Under the pieces are notes generated by a model. The model saw only the letters and a program-made list of their open reading frames with translations, made no database searches and was not told the origin of the DNA. 64,000 nt of DNA, from NCBI RefSeq assembly GCF_001306455.1, contig NZ_LGTQ01000013.1, forward strand, positions 124,001-188,000. The letters run 5' to 3'. Below are positions 26,841 to 35,250 of the stretch, piece by piece. Source of the stretch: Jiulongibacter sediminis. GTDB lineage: Bacteria > Bacteroidota > Bacteroidia > Cytophagales > Spirosomataceae. Numbering within the stretch: the first letter of the stretch is position 1; each line of letters starts with the position of its first letter. A program made the position numbers and the translations under genes.

Positions 26841-27035
26841 ATGATCCAGGTAAAAGTAAAAGAAAACGAATCTGTAGAAAGAGCTCTTAAGCGTTTCAAA
26901 AAGAAATTTGAGCGTACTGGTGTCTTGCGTGAACTTCGTTCTCGTCAACAATTCACAAAAAAATCTGTGAAGCGTAGATTTGAGGTATTGAACGCAGAAT
27001 ACAAGCAAAAAACTTACGGCCATATTGACGATTGA
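26841..27035 (+). CDS. rpsU: 30S ribosomal protein bS21
   Basis: A 64-residue basic protein of the small subunit, matching bS21 (MIQVKVKENESVERALKRFK, RRFEVLNAEYKQ). In Bacteroidota ribosomes bS21, with bS6 and bS18, is reported to help hide the anti-Shine-Dalgarno end of 16S rRNA. A strong Shine-Dalgarno on its own mRNA fits a feedback loop in which ribosomes lacking bS21 translate rpsU preferentially. The xerC gene follows 91 bases later. Confidence 0.97.
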   Translation: MIQVKVKENESVERALKRFKKKFERTGVLRELRSRQQFTKKSVKRRFEVLNAEYKQKTYGHIDD

Positions 27036-27126
27036 TCAATAGCCTAAGTCTAATATTTTCGACCATTTTTAAGTTAGTCGTCGCAGAAAACTTACATTTG
27101 TAAGAACCAGTGATGCTTTCCTGAAA

Positions 27127-28005
27127 ATGGTCGATTTGTTTTTATCCTATCTTAAAAATGAAAAAAGGCTGAGTGCTCATACTTGCCGGGCCTATGAGAT
27201 TGACCTCTCTCAATTTTCAAATTTCATAGCGGAAAACTTTGAGTCAAAAGCCCAAGACTCTACTTATCGGGAAATTCGAGCCTGGGTTGTCTCACTGAGC
27301 GATCAAAAACTTTCCCACACCAGTATCAATCGAAAAATTGCCAGTTTAAGAGCTTTTTATTCCTTTCTGCTACGCAAACGAAAAATAGGGCAAAATCCAA
27401 TGCTGAGGGTCAAAGCACTTAAAACTCCTCAAAAGCCACCTGTTTTCATTGAAGAGAATGCTACCCAAAATTTATTAGATCAGGTTCAGTTTGCTGAAGA
27501 TTACAACGGCGTTAGAGATAAGCTGATTCTTGAGCTTTTTTATGGGACAGGCATTCGTTTATCAGAATTGATTCAATTGAAAGTTGCCGATGTTGACCTT
27601 TTTGGATCAAAAATTACGGTGCTTGGCAAGAGGAACAAACAGCGTGTTATTCCTATTTTATCTCCTTTGCGGTTGCAATTGACCTCTTATTTGAGCTTAA
27701 GAACGCAGACTTTCGATCAGGTAGGCGACGCCCTTTTTTTGACCGATAAAGGAAAACCTGTTTATCCGGTTTTCGTTCAAAGGTTAGTCAAGAAATACCT
27801 ATCAATGGTTTCGACTAAAACCAGAAAAAGTCCGCATGTTCTCAGGCATACATTTGCTACGCATCTTCTCAATAAAGGAGCAGATTTAAACGCCATCAAA
27901 GAACTTTTAGGTCATGCAAGTCTCTCCGCTACCCAGATTTATACCCACAATTCTATTGAGCAATTAAAAGCAGTTCATGCCCAGGCTCACCCTAAAGCCG
28001 GATAA
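27127..28005 (+). CDS. xerC: Tyrosine site-specific recombinase XerC/XerD type
   Basis: A 292-residue chromosome-dimer-resolution type recombinase. The N-terminal SAM-like DNA-binding domain spans about residues 1-95. The catalytic domain has all key residues: Arg144 (GTGIRLSEL), Lys168 (LGKRNKQ), His237 and Arg240 (HVLRHTFATHLL), His263 (LLGHASL) and the nucleophile Tyr272 (IYTH). The position next to rpsU is conserved in Bacteroidota and argues for a housekeeping Xer protein rather than a mobile-element integrase. Which of XerC and XerD it is cannot be settled here. Confidence 0.9.
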   Translation: MVDLFLSYLKNEKRLSAHTCRAYEIDLSQFSNFIAENFESKAQDSTYREIRAWVVSLSDQKLSHTSINRKIASLRAFYSFLLRKRKIGQNPMLRVKALKTPQKPPVFIEENATQNLLDQVQFAEDYNGVRDKLILELFYGTGIRLSELIQLKVADVDLFGSKITVLGKRNKQRVIPILSPLRLQLTSYLSLRTQTFDQVGDALFLTDKGKPVYPVFVQRLVKKYLSMVSTKTRKSPHVLRHTFATHLLNKGADLNAIKELLGHASLSATQIYTHNSIEQLKAVHAQAHPKAG

Positions 28006-28091
28006 TTCATTTAATTTGCAACTTTTGAGAGCATTTTTAATACTTTTTCGTTGTAACTCTGAATAAACCAAAAATCAATAAACTCTAATCA

Positions 28092-30065
28092 ATGAAGAAA
28101 CTACTTTTGCTTCTGGCTGTTATGACAGTCTTCTCAGGAGCTTTTGCACAGAAAGAATCTAATTACGACCACAAGGCAGCCTTTGATCCGCTTTTTTCCT
28201 ATCGTCAGGGAACAGTTTACAGGAGTGCTACAGGTGCTCCCGGGCCGCAATACTGGCAAAATTCAGCTGATTATGTAATTAATGTTACTCTTGATCCTGA
28301 TGCTAATTCCCTTTCGGGAAATGTGAGAATTACTTACACCAATAATAGCCCGGATCAACTACCTTTTGTTTGGTTACAATTGGAGCAAAATCAGTTTAAT
28401 GATGCCTCAAAAGGTGGCAAAACTACTCCGCTAGAAGGCGGCAGACATGGAAATACCGGTTTTGATGGAGGTTATACCATATCTGATGTGGCCGCTGTGA
28501 AATCGGTGCCTGTGAGCAAAAGAAAAACTACTGAGTCTTCAGTTTACCTTACTCATTTGATTAACGACACCCGGATGCAGGTGCGTTTCAGCGAGCCATT
28601 GTCAACTGGAGAGTCAGTAACCATATCTATGAATTATAGTTTTCCTGTCCCTCGTTACGGGTCTGACAGAATGGGTAAATACGACACTAAAAATGGTGTA
28701 ATCTATGAGTTCGCCCAGTGGTATCCAAGAATGGCTGTCTATGATGATGTGGAGGGCTGGAATGTACTTCCATATGTAGGGAATGGCGAGTTTTACCTTG
28801 ACTACGGTGACATAGAGTACAACCTAACCGTACCTGCAAATCATATTGTTGTTGGTTCAGGAGAGTTGATTAATCCGGGTGAAGTTTTGAGCTCCACTCA
28901 AAGAAATCGCCTTCAGGAAGCTGCCGGATCTGATGAAACGGTGATGATCAGAACGGCAGAAGATGTTGAAAATGACAACCAATCAGGTACCAAAACCTGG
29001 AAATTCAAGTGTGTCCAAACCCGAGACGCGGCCTGGGCTACATCGGCCTCTTTTATCTGGGATGCTGCCCGCATAAACCTGCCGAGTGGGAAAAAAGCAT
29101 TAGCTCAGTCGGTTTATCCTATTGAATCAGCAGGTAATGATGCCTGGGGAAGATCAACAGAGTATGTGAAGGCAAGTATTGAGTTTTACTCGGATTACTT
29201 AATGGAATATACTTACCCGGTAGCAACGAACGTGGCTGGTGTAGTTTCAGGTATGGAGTATCCGGGTATCGTGTTTTGTGGTGCAGAGGACAAAGGAGCC
29301 GCACTTTGGGGAGTAACTGACCACGAGTTTGGTCATAACTGGTTCCCGATGATTGTCGGAAATAACGAGCGTAAATACGCTTGGATGGATGAGGGTTTCA
29401 ATACGTTTATTAATGATTTGTCAAGTGAGGCCTTCAATGAAGGCGAGTTTTACAGGCCGGTAAGTGCCCGTCAATATGCCCCCTATTTATTTGGAAGGGA
29501 TGCTATATTAAATACTCCAGAAGTAATTCAATCGAAAAATTTTGGACTTGCAGCCTATTTTAAGCCTGGTTTGGGTTTGAGAATGTTGCGTGAGCAGGTG
29601 CTGGGTGAAGAGCGTTTTGATTATGCTTTTAAAGAGTACGTGCGTCGCTGGGCATTTAAACACCCTACGCCATTTGACTTTTTTGAAACTATTGAAGATG
29701 CCGCAGGTGAAGACCTTGGTTGGTTCTGGAAAGGCTGGATTTATAACGATTGGAAGATTGACATGGCTGTAGATGATGTGATTTATAATAATCAAACTCC
29801 TTCTCAGGGAAGTATCATCACCATTTCTACCAAAGAACAATTACCAATGCCGGTTACGGTGGAAGTGAAAGAAGTCAATGGAGAGACAGGTAGAGTACAG
29901 TTTCCAGTTGAAATTTGGCAGCGTGGTGGAGAATGGAAGTTTAGATACAATTCTACAACACCTATTGAATCAGTAACAATAGACCCGGATAACAAACTAC
30001 CGGATACCAATACCCAAAATAATACATGGAGACCAACTTCTTATAAGGTTCCGGAGGAAAACTAA
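28092..30065 (+). CDS. M1 family metallopeptidase, exported
   Basis: A 657-residue zinc aminopeptidase-like protein with signal peptide [20 protein letters not shown]. The beta-sandwich N-domain is followed by the catalytic domain. The exopeptidase loop appears as [10 protein letters not shown], the zinc motif as HEFGHNW (His411, His415), and the third ligand Glu lies in [12 protein letters not shown]. The start of the mature protein (Tyr-rich, [11 protein letters not shown]) is as in Bacteroidota M1 proteins that process peptides in the periplasm. No T9SS tail is seen. A strong terminator follows. Confidence 0.93.
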   Translation: MKKLLLLLAVMTVFSGAFAQKESNYDHKAAFDPLFSYRQGTVYRSATGAPGPQYWQNSADYVINVTLDPDANSLSGNVRITYTNNSPDQLPFVWLQLEQNQFNDASKGGKTTPLEGGRHGNTGFDGGYTISDVAAVKSVPVSKRKTTESSVYLTHLINDTRMQVRFSEPLSTGESVTISMNYSFPVPRYGSDRMGKYDTKNGVIYEFAQWYPRMAVYDDVEGWNVLPYVGNGEFYLDYGDIEYNLTVPANHIVVGSGELINPGEVLSSTQRNRLQEAAGSDETVMIRTAEDVENDNQSGTKTWKFKCVQTRDAAWATSASFIWDAARINLPSGKKALAQSVYPIESAGNDAWGRSTEYVKASIEFYSDYLMEYTYPVATNVAGVVSGMEYPGIVFCGAEDKGAALWGVTDHEFGHNWFPMIVGNNERKYAWMDEGFNTFINDLSSEAFNEGEFYRPVSARQYAPYLFGRDAILNTPEVIQSKNFGLAAYFKPGLGLRMLREQVLGEERFDYAFKEYVRRWAFKHPTPFDFFETIEDAAGEDLGWFWKGWIYNDWKIDMAVDDVIYNNQTPSQGSIITISTKEQLPMPVTVEVKEVNGETGRVQFPVEIWQRGGEWKFRYNSTTPIESVTIDPDNKLPDTNTQNNTWRPTSYKVPEEN

Positions 30066-30089
30066 GGCAGTTCAATGACCCTATTTTCG

Positions 30090-30120
30090 AGCCCTTTCCG
30101 CACAAGAAAGGGCTTTTTTT
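30090..30120 (+). terminator. Terminator between the M1 peptidase and the convergent gene
   Basis: Nine-base perfect stem AGCCCTTTC (30090-30098) with GAAAGGGCT (30106-30114), seven-base loop and a T-run to 30120. The T-run touches the end of the minus-strand gene, so it mainly serves the peptidase gene. Confidence 0.9.
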
Positions 30121-30955
30121 ACAAGCCTAAACGCTCATAAACGTATTTTATCTCCTCCACTTTTTCTGTTTCAGAGTTCTTTTTGAAAGAATACATCAGA
30201 TTTAATAGAGATCTTCTGACAATTTCAAGATTTGAACAGGGCTCGTAGAAAATTTCTTTAGGCTCCAGCTGCATTTGTTTCAGATAAGTATCAATGTCTT
30301 TTTTGTTGAAAATTAGTCCCTTATTGAAGATATTAATATAGAACTGGATTTGTTTTGATTTATAAGTCAGTATAAAAAGGCTTGGAAGGTTTACTCCAAA
30401 AATGGGGAGGCCTAATCGCTGAGCTACCAATAAATAGATGACGCAAAGCGAAATCGGATTTCCTCTTTTGGTCTCAATTACCTGATTTATCAAAGAGTTT
30501 GCCGGAGAGTGAAAATTCTTTGTGTTGGCAGTAAAGCCATGTTTCTCAAAGAATACATGGTTTAAGGCCTTGATGGTATCAAAAGGGTGAAGATCATCTC
30601 GCAGCTGTAACCATGAATCAAAATATATCTGATTGATCTCTTTTTGAATAGTTTGGAAGTCCAGATCGGGATATTGATACCTTGCTATTCTCCACATCCC
30701 CTCTAAAAGGTCGTGAAGCCGGTTTTCTTTCCATTCTATCAGGCCGGCAGTAAAGTTATCGTATTGAAGTTCATGAATAAGGTTTTCAAGTCGCCTTTGC
30801 AGCGGAGGATTTAGGGGATTCTCTTCCCAATGATGTTCCAGAAAGGGAATGGCCTCATCTCCCAGATTTTTGATTTCTTTCTCAACGTGATTGCTTACTT
30901 CATGATCGCTGTCGTCAAGTAAAGATACCAGTGCTTTGATTTCATTTGCTTCCAT
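30119..30955 (-). CDS. Transglutaminase-like (SirB1/Transglut_core2) protein with HEAT-like N-terminus
   Basis: A 278-residue protein from the ATG at 30955 (MEANEIKALVSLL); a longer frame to 31036 has a non-conserved basic tail. The N-terminal ~90 residues look like a short HEAT-type helical repeat (LGDEAIPFLEHHW). The core has ETKRGNPISLCVIYLLVAQRLGL and FGVNLPSLFILTYK. In related proteins the last motif usually reads PxHF; here the His is Leu, so peptidase activity may be lost. SirB1-like proteins have unclear roles. The gene converges on the M1 peptidase. Confidence 0.8.
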   Translation of the reverse strand: MEANEIKALVSLLDDSDHEVSNHVEKEIKNLGDEAIPFLEHHWEENPLNPPLQRRLENLIHELQYDNFTAGLIEWKENRLHDLLEGMWRIARYQYPDLDFQTIQKEINQIYFDSWLQLRDDLHPFDTIKALNHVFFEKHGFTANTKNFHSPANSLINQVIETKRGNPISLCVIYLLVAQRLGLPIFGVNLPSLFILTYKSKQIQFYINIFNKGLIFNKKDIDTYLKQMQLEPKEIFYEPCSNLEIVRRSLLNLMYSFKKNSETEKVEEIKYVYERLGL

Positions 30956-31113
30956 TGCTACGGCCTTCGATGTTTGAAAATTAGTAAGTCTTCTCTTATT
31001 CCCAAATTTTTTCGGGTATAGTTTGAGCTTAGGCATGTTTAACCGTTAAAAAGAAATGAGCTCTTAAGGGCATCTTTGCCTTGCAATAAGTGGGTAAATC
31101 ATGGGCTGTTTCC

Positions 31114-31121
31114 TATTTTTG
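31114..31121 (+). promoter_or_regulatory. Putative -7 element of the galE-rfbB-rfbA operon
   Basis: TATTTTTG matches TAnnTTTG exactly, 17 bases before the galE ATG. No TTTG at -33; a near-match CATCTTTG lies upstream at 31071-31078. Confidence 0.45.
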
Positions 31122-31138
31122 TCAAAATTCTGTTTTGA

Positions 31139-32155
31139 ATGAATATTCTTGTCACTGGTGGAGCCGGATTTATTGGTTCACATACTGTAGTAGAGCTCAA
31201 AAACGCTGGTCACACTCCTATAATCCTAGATGATTTTAGCAATTCAGACCCCTCTGTTCTTGAGGGAATAGAGAGGATTTTGGGACATAAAGTCGCATTT
31301 TTTCAGGGTGATTGCACTGAGGAATCAGTACTGCGAACTGTTTTTGAAAAGTATTCTATAGATGGTGTTATTCACTTTGCTGCTGCAAAAGCCGTTGGTG
31401 AATCAGTTCAAAACCCTTTGAAATATTATGACCTCAATATCGGTTCTTTGATCAGGTTAATTCAGGTGATGGGTGAGTTTAAGGTTTCAAAGCTCGTCTT
31501 TTCATCTTCTTGTACTGTTTATGGGGAGCCGGAGGTTATTCCGGTTACTGAAGAAACACCAAGGAAACCTGCAAATTCGCCTTATGGTAACACCAAAAGT
31601 ATTGCGGAAGATATTTTAAGAGATGTCATTATCTCAAAACAGGATTTTCAGTTTATCGCTTTACGATATTTCAACCCAATAGGTGCACATGAATCGGCCG
31701 AAATAGGAGAGTTGCCAAACGGTGTGCCGAGTAATCTGGTGCCCTATATTACTCAGACGGCAATCGGTCTAAGGGAGCAATTGACTATTTTTGGCGATGA
31801 TTATGATACACCAGACGGTACAAATATCAGAGATTTTATACATGTCGTTGACTTGGCGAAAGCCCATATTGCGGCATTTGAGTACATAAACGATAAAGAA
31901 GACCCCTTCTTTGATGTGTTTAATGTAGGCTCAGGTTTGGGTAATTCGGTATTAGAACTTGTAACTACTTTTGAAGAGGTAAACGATCTTAAACTAAATT
32001 ACACCATTGGCCCAAGAAGATCAGGAGACACTGTTAAAATTTATGGTGATGTATCAAAGGCCAATAATTTATTGAACTGGAAAACAGAAAAGACGCTTCA
32101 AGAGGCACTCAAAGATGCCTGGAGGTGGGAGCAAAAATTAGCACTTAAAAAATGA
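31139..32155 (+). CDS. galE: UDP-glucose 4-epimerase
   Basis: A 338-residue short-chain dehydrogenase that interconverts UDP-glucose and UDP-galactose. The NAD loop is VTGGAGFIGSHT, with FSSSCTVYGEP, the catalytic YxxxK in SPYGNTKSIAED, RYFNPIGAHES and the C-terminal INPRRSGD-like GPRRSGDTVKIYG. It leads a three-gene nucleotide-sugar operon; its stop overlaps the rfbB start by ATGA. The products feed surface polysaccharide or lipopolysaccharide. Confidence 0.95.
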   Translation: MNILVTGGAGFIGSHTVVELKNAGHTPIILDDFSNSDPSVLEGIERILGHKVAFFQGDCTEESVLRTVFEKYSIDGVIHFAAAKAVGESVQNPLKYYDLNIGSLIRLIQVMGEFKVSKLVFSSSCTVYGEPEVIPVTEETPRKPANSPYGNTKSIAEDILRDVIISKQDFQFIALRYFNPIGAHESAEIGELPNGVPSNLVPYITQTAIGLREQLTIFGDDYDTPDGTNIRDFIHVVDLAKAHIAAFEYINDKEDPFFDVFNVGSGLGNSVLELVTTFEEVNDLKLNYTIGPRRSGDTVKIYGDVSKANNLLNWKTEKTLQEALKDAWRWEQKLALKK

Positions 32156-33204
32156 GTAAAACAATTTTAATAACCGGTGGTGCCGGATTCATTGGAAGTC
32201 ATGTAGTCAGATTATTTGTAAATAAATACTCCGATTACACCATTGTGAATTTGGATAAGCTGACATATGCAGGCAATCTTCAAAATCTGAAAGACATCGA
32301 GAATGCACCAAACTATCATTTTGAAAAAGGTGATATTGTAGATGCCGGTTTTCTTGAAGGCCTCTTCAATAAATACAATTTTGATGGAGTCATCCACCTT
32401 GCTGCTGAATCTCATGTAGACCGCTCTATCACCGACCCTCTGGCTTTTGTAATGACCAATGTTATAGGAACAGTAAACCTTCTGATGGCTGCAAAGAAAT
32501 CATGGAATGGAAATTATGAGGGCAGGCGTTTTTACCATGTTTCTACTGACGAGGTTTATGGTGAGCTTCATGACCCGAAAGAGTTTTTTGTAGAAGATAC
32601 TTCTTATGATCCTCGTTCGCCATATTCTGCCTCTAAGGCGAGTTCAGATCATTTTGTGAGGGCTTATAATAGTACTTACGGAATGCCGGTGGTTCTATCA
32701 AACTGCTCAAATAATTACGGCCCAAATCACTTTCCTGAAAAGTTGATTCCATTGATGATCAACAATATCAAAAACAAAAAGCCTCTTCCGGTTTATGGCA
32801 AAGGGGAAAACATCAGAGATTGGCTTTATGTGCTTGACCACGCACGTGCTATTGATATGATATATCATAATGCCGAAGATGGTGAGACTTATAATATTGG
32901 TGGAAACAACGAGTGGACCAATATTGATCTTGTACATCTTCTTTGTGATGTAATGGATAAGAAGCTTGGGCAGGAAGTAGGTGAGTCAAGAGAACTTATT
33001 ACCTATGTAAAAGATAGAGCTGGTCATGATCTCAGATATGCCATTGACGCAACAAAGCTTATGAATAATCTTGGGTGGGAGCCGTCCGTAACTTTTGAAG
33101 AAGGACTTGAGAAAACAGTGGATTGGTACCTTAATAACTGGGAGTGGATCGAAAATATCACCTCCGGCGATTATCAGAAGTACTATCAGGAAATGTATTC
33201 ATAA
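32152..33204 (+). CDS. rfbB: dTDP-glucose 4,6-dehydratase
   Basis: A 350-residue enzyme converting dTDP-glucose to dTDP-4-keto-6-deoxyglucose. It has ITGGAGFIGSHVV, the substrate-specific HLAAESHVDRSI, FYHVSTDEVYGEL with the Thr-Asp-Glu triad, SPYSASKASSDH (YxxxK), and NCSNNYGPNHFPEKLIP. The C-terminal DRAGHDLRYAIDATK is family-typical. The start overlaps galE by four bases, and rfbA follows 42 bases on. Confidence 0.96.
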   Translation: MSKTILITGGAGFIGSHVVRLFVNKYSDYTIVNLDKLTYAGNLQNLKDIENAPNYHFEKGDIVDAGFLEGLFNKYNFDGVIHLAAESHVDRSITDPLAFVMTNVIGTVNLLMAAKKSWNGNYEGRRFYHVSTDEVYGELHDPKEFFVEDTSYDPRSPYSASKASSDHFVRAYNSTYGMPVVLSNCSNNYGPNHFPEKLIPLMINNIKNKKPLPVYGKGENIRDWLYVLDHARAIDMIYHNAEDGETYNIGGNNEWTNIDLVHLLCDVMDKKLGQEVGESRELITYVKDRAGHDLRYAIDATKLMNNLGWEPSVTFEEGLEKTVDWYLNNWEWIENITSGDYQKYYQEMYS

Positions 33205-33246
33205 AAGCTCACAAACAGTCAAGTAATACGAAAGCAACAAAACACC

Positions 33247-34107
33247 ATGAAAGGAATCATTTTAGCAGGAGGATCAGGAACAAGATTACATCCTTTAACA
33301 TTAGCGGTTAGTAAGCAGCTTATGCCGGTTTATGACAAACCAATGATCTATTATCCGCTTTCGATCCTGATGTTATCAGGGATCAATGAGATTTTGATCA
33401 TCTCTACTCCTCATGACCTTCCAAACTTTGAAAAACTGCTGGGTGATGGTTCCAGAATTGGGTGTAAATTATCTTATGCCGAGCAGCCAAGCCCGGATGG
33501 ATTAGCTCAGGCCTTTATTATTGGTGAGGAGTTTATTGGTGATGACAGTGTGGCTCTTATTCTGGGAGATAATATTTTTTATGGTTCCGGTTTGAGTAAA
33601 CTGCTTCAATCTTGTGCCGACCCTGACGGAGGTACTGTTTTCGCTTATCCTGTTCATGACCCTGAGAGATATGGTGTGGTAGAGTTTGATGAAAACTTCA
33701 ATGCTCTTTCAATTGAAGAAAAGCCTGAAAAACCCAAGAGTAATTATGCTGTTCCAGGATTGTACTTTTATGACAACCGCGTGGTAGAAATTGCCAAAAA
33801 TATAAAGCCTTCTCCAAGAGGTGAGCTTGAAATTACGGATGTCAATAAAGTTTATCTTCAGGAGGGTAAACTTAGTGTAGGCGTTATGAACAGAGGTACT
33901 GCGTGGTTAGACACCGGCACTTTTGCTTCATTGATGCAGGCTGGGCAGTTTGTTCAGGTGATTGAAGAAAGGCAAGGTCTTAAAATCGGTTGTATAGAGG
34001 AAATTGCATATAGAATGGGTTATATAAACAAAGAGCAGCTAAAAGAAATAGCTGCCCCTTTGGTGAAATCCGGTTACGGAGAATACCTGTTAAAAATCGT
34101 TGGTTAA
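33247..34107 (+). CDS. rfbA: Glucose-1-phosphate thymidylyltransferase
   Basis: A 286-residue enzyme making dTDP-glucose from glucose-1-phosphate and dTTP. It carries the nucleotidyltransferase signature [49 protein letters not shown] and [11 protein letters not shown]. Together with rfbB it supplies dTDP-4-keto-6-deoxyglucose. The rfbC/rfbD genes for rhamnose are not adjacent, so the final sugar may be rhamnose made from genes elsewhere or another deoxysugar. It converges with a two-base gap on the next gene. Confidence 0.96.
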   Translation: MKGIILAGGSGTRLHPLTLAVSKQLMPVYDKPMIYYPLSILMLSGINEILIISTPHDLPNFEKLLGDGSRIGCKLSYAEQPSPDGLAQAFIIGEEFIGDDSVALILGDNIFYGSGLSKLLQSCADPDGGTVFAYPVHDPERYGVVEFDENFNALSIEEKPEKPKSNYAVPGLYFYDNRVVEIAKNIKPSPRGELEITDVNKVYLQEGKLSVGVMNRGTAWLDTGTFASLMQAGQFVQVIEERQGLKIGCIEEIAYRMGYINKEQLKEIAAPLVKSGYGEYLLKIVG

Positions 34108-34109
34108 TC

Positions 34110-34628
34110 TTACCAGCCGTCGTCGATCACCACTTCAGGCTTCTTCTTCTTTGGTGCAGGAGTAGATACAGGTTTACTAACCGCTGTCGAGCTTGTGCCA
34201 GCCGAGCTGGTTATTGATTCGTCAGACTCAATTCTGGAATAAACCCGTGTAACGATTTTCCAATCATTACCAATCTTCAAAAGATTCAGGTAGTCAACAA
34301 TTTTTGAAGTTGGGTAAATGGTCTCTGTCGTTGCGATGGCAGAAATGCCTGCGTAACTCCAGGAAACAATTCTTGTTTGACGATCCATTGTTTGGCCTGG
34401 TTTTAGTTTCGAGGCCAGGCTTTCCACAGTCATTCCTATAACTGTCCCGTTTTTTCCAATGGAACGTTGCACGGCATCCGGGACAAAAGCTCCCTGAAAC
34501 TGTGAAACGTTACCATTAGTCCCCCCATCAAGAAAGTCATTGACTGTTTTCAAAATTCCGGATTCTTCAGACTGGGCTAAGATTTGATTGCTCAATAAGA
34601 AGAGCATCAGTATGATTATTGGTTTCAT
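34110..34628 (-). CDS. Exported NTF2/lumazine-binding-like protein
   Basis: A 172-residue exported protein: signal peptide MKPIIILMLFLLSNQILAQ, then an NTF2-like fold domain resembling the putative lumazine-binding family (VNDFLDGGTNGNVSQFQGAF, TRIVSWSYAGISAIATTET, LLKIGNDWKIVTRVYSRI). The last 35 residues are low-complexity, rich in Ser, Thr, Pro and Lys, ending PEVVIDDGW. The tail could be a flexible linker or tether. The ligand is unknown. Confidence 0.75.
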   Translation of the reverse strand: MKPIIILMLFLLSNQILAQSEESGILKTVNDFLDGGTNGNVSQFQGAFVPDAVQRSIGKNGTVIGMTVESLASKLKPGQTMDRQTRIVSWSYAGISAIATTETIYPTSKIVDYLNLLKIGNDWKIVTRVYSRIESDESITSSAGTSSTAVSKPVSTPAPKKKKPEVVIDDGW

Positions 34629-34713
34629 CCTTGTTTAACTATATACGTTTCAAATTATTATGAATTAATACTTAATTAATTATAATTCAAGACTCTAATG
34701 TGCATAGAAAGTT

Positions 34714-34721
34714 TATTTTTG
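34714..34721 (+). promoter_or_regulatory. Putative -7 element of the BON-LysM gene
   Basis: TATTTTTG matches TAnnTTTG exactly, 36 bases before the ATG, in an A/T-rich gap. No standard -33 element. Confidence 0.45.
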
Positions 34722-34757
34722 TAAAGACAAATTTTTACACAATCAAACAAAAAAACT

Positions 34758-35201
34758 ATGGGATTAATGTCATTTTTGAAGGGAGTAGGTGAAAAAATAT
34801 TTCCTTCAACAGAAAAAGAACCGGAAGTAAAAGCCCAAGCTCTGCTTTCGCACGTTCAAGGTCTGGGCTTGCCTTTTAAAAAGCTAACTATCAAGGTTGC
34901 TGAAGATAAAGTAATTCTACAAGGTGAAGTTGCTCAGCAGGAAGATGCCGAGAAAATTGCTATAGCCGTCGGTAACGTAGAAGGTGTAGCTTCTGTTGAC
35001 AACCAATTAGAAGTAGCCGATCCTAAGCCTGAAGCTCAATATCATACCGTTGAGTCCGGTGACTGGTTATCCAAAATTGCAAAGAAATACTACGGCGATG
35101 CCAACAAGTATATGGTGATTTTTGAGGCTAATAAACCAATGCTTACTGACCCGGATAAAATTTACCCTGGTCAGGTGTTGAGAATTCCACCTTTGGATTG
35201 A
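34758..35201 (+). CDS. lysM: BON-LysM protein (Kbp/YgaU type)
   Basis: A 147-residue protein of the YgaU/Kbp family. A BON domain spans about residues 25-88 (KLTIKVAEDKVILQGEVAQ, VGNVEGVASVDNQLEV) and a LysM domain about 93-147 (YHTVESGDWLSKIAKKYYG, IYPGQVLRIPP). There is no signal peptide, as in E. coli Kbp, a potassium-binding cytoplasmic protein. The length matches that family. It has its own promoter box and a terminator, so it is monocistronic. Confidence 0.93.
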   Translation: MGLMSFLKGVGEKIFPSTEKEPEVKAQALLSHVQGLGLPFKKLTIKVAEDKVILQGEVAQQEDAEKIAIAVGNVEGVASVDNQLEVADPKPEAQYHTVESGDWLSKIAKKYYGDANKYMVIFEANKPMLTDPDKIYPGQVLRIPPLD

Positions 35202-35223
35202 GAAATACCAATATGATTTATGG

Positions 35224-35250
35224 AAAGAGGGCTGAAAGGCTCTCTTTTTT
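35224..35250 (+). terminator. Terminator after the BON-LysM gene
   Basis: AAAGAGGGCT (35224-35233) pairs with GGCTCTCTTT (35238-35247) with two G-U wobbles and a GAAA tetraloop, followed by T residues. It abuts the end of the convergent M43 gene. Confidence 0.87.
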
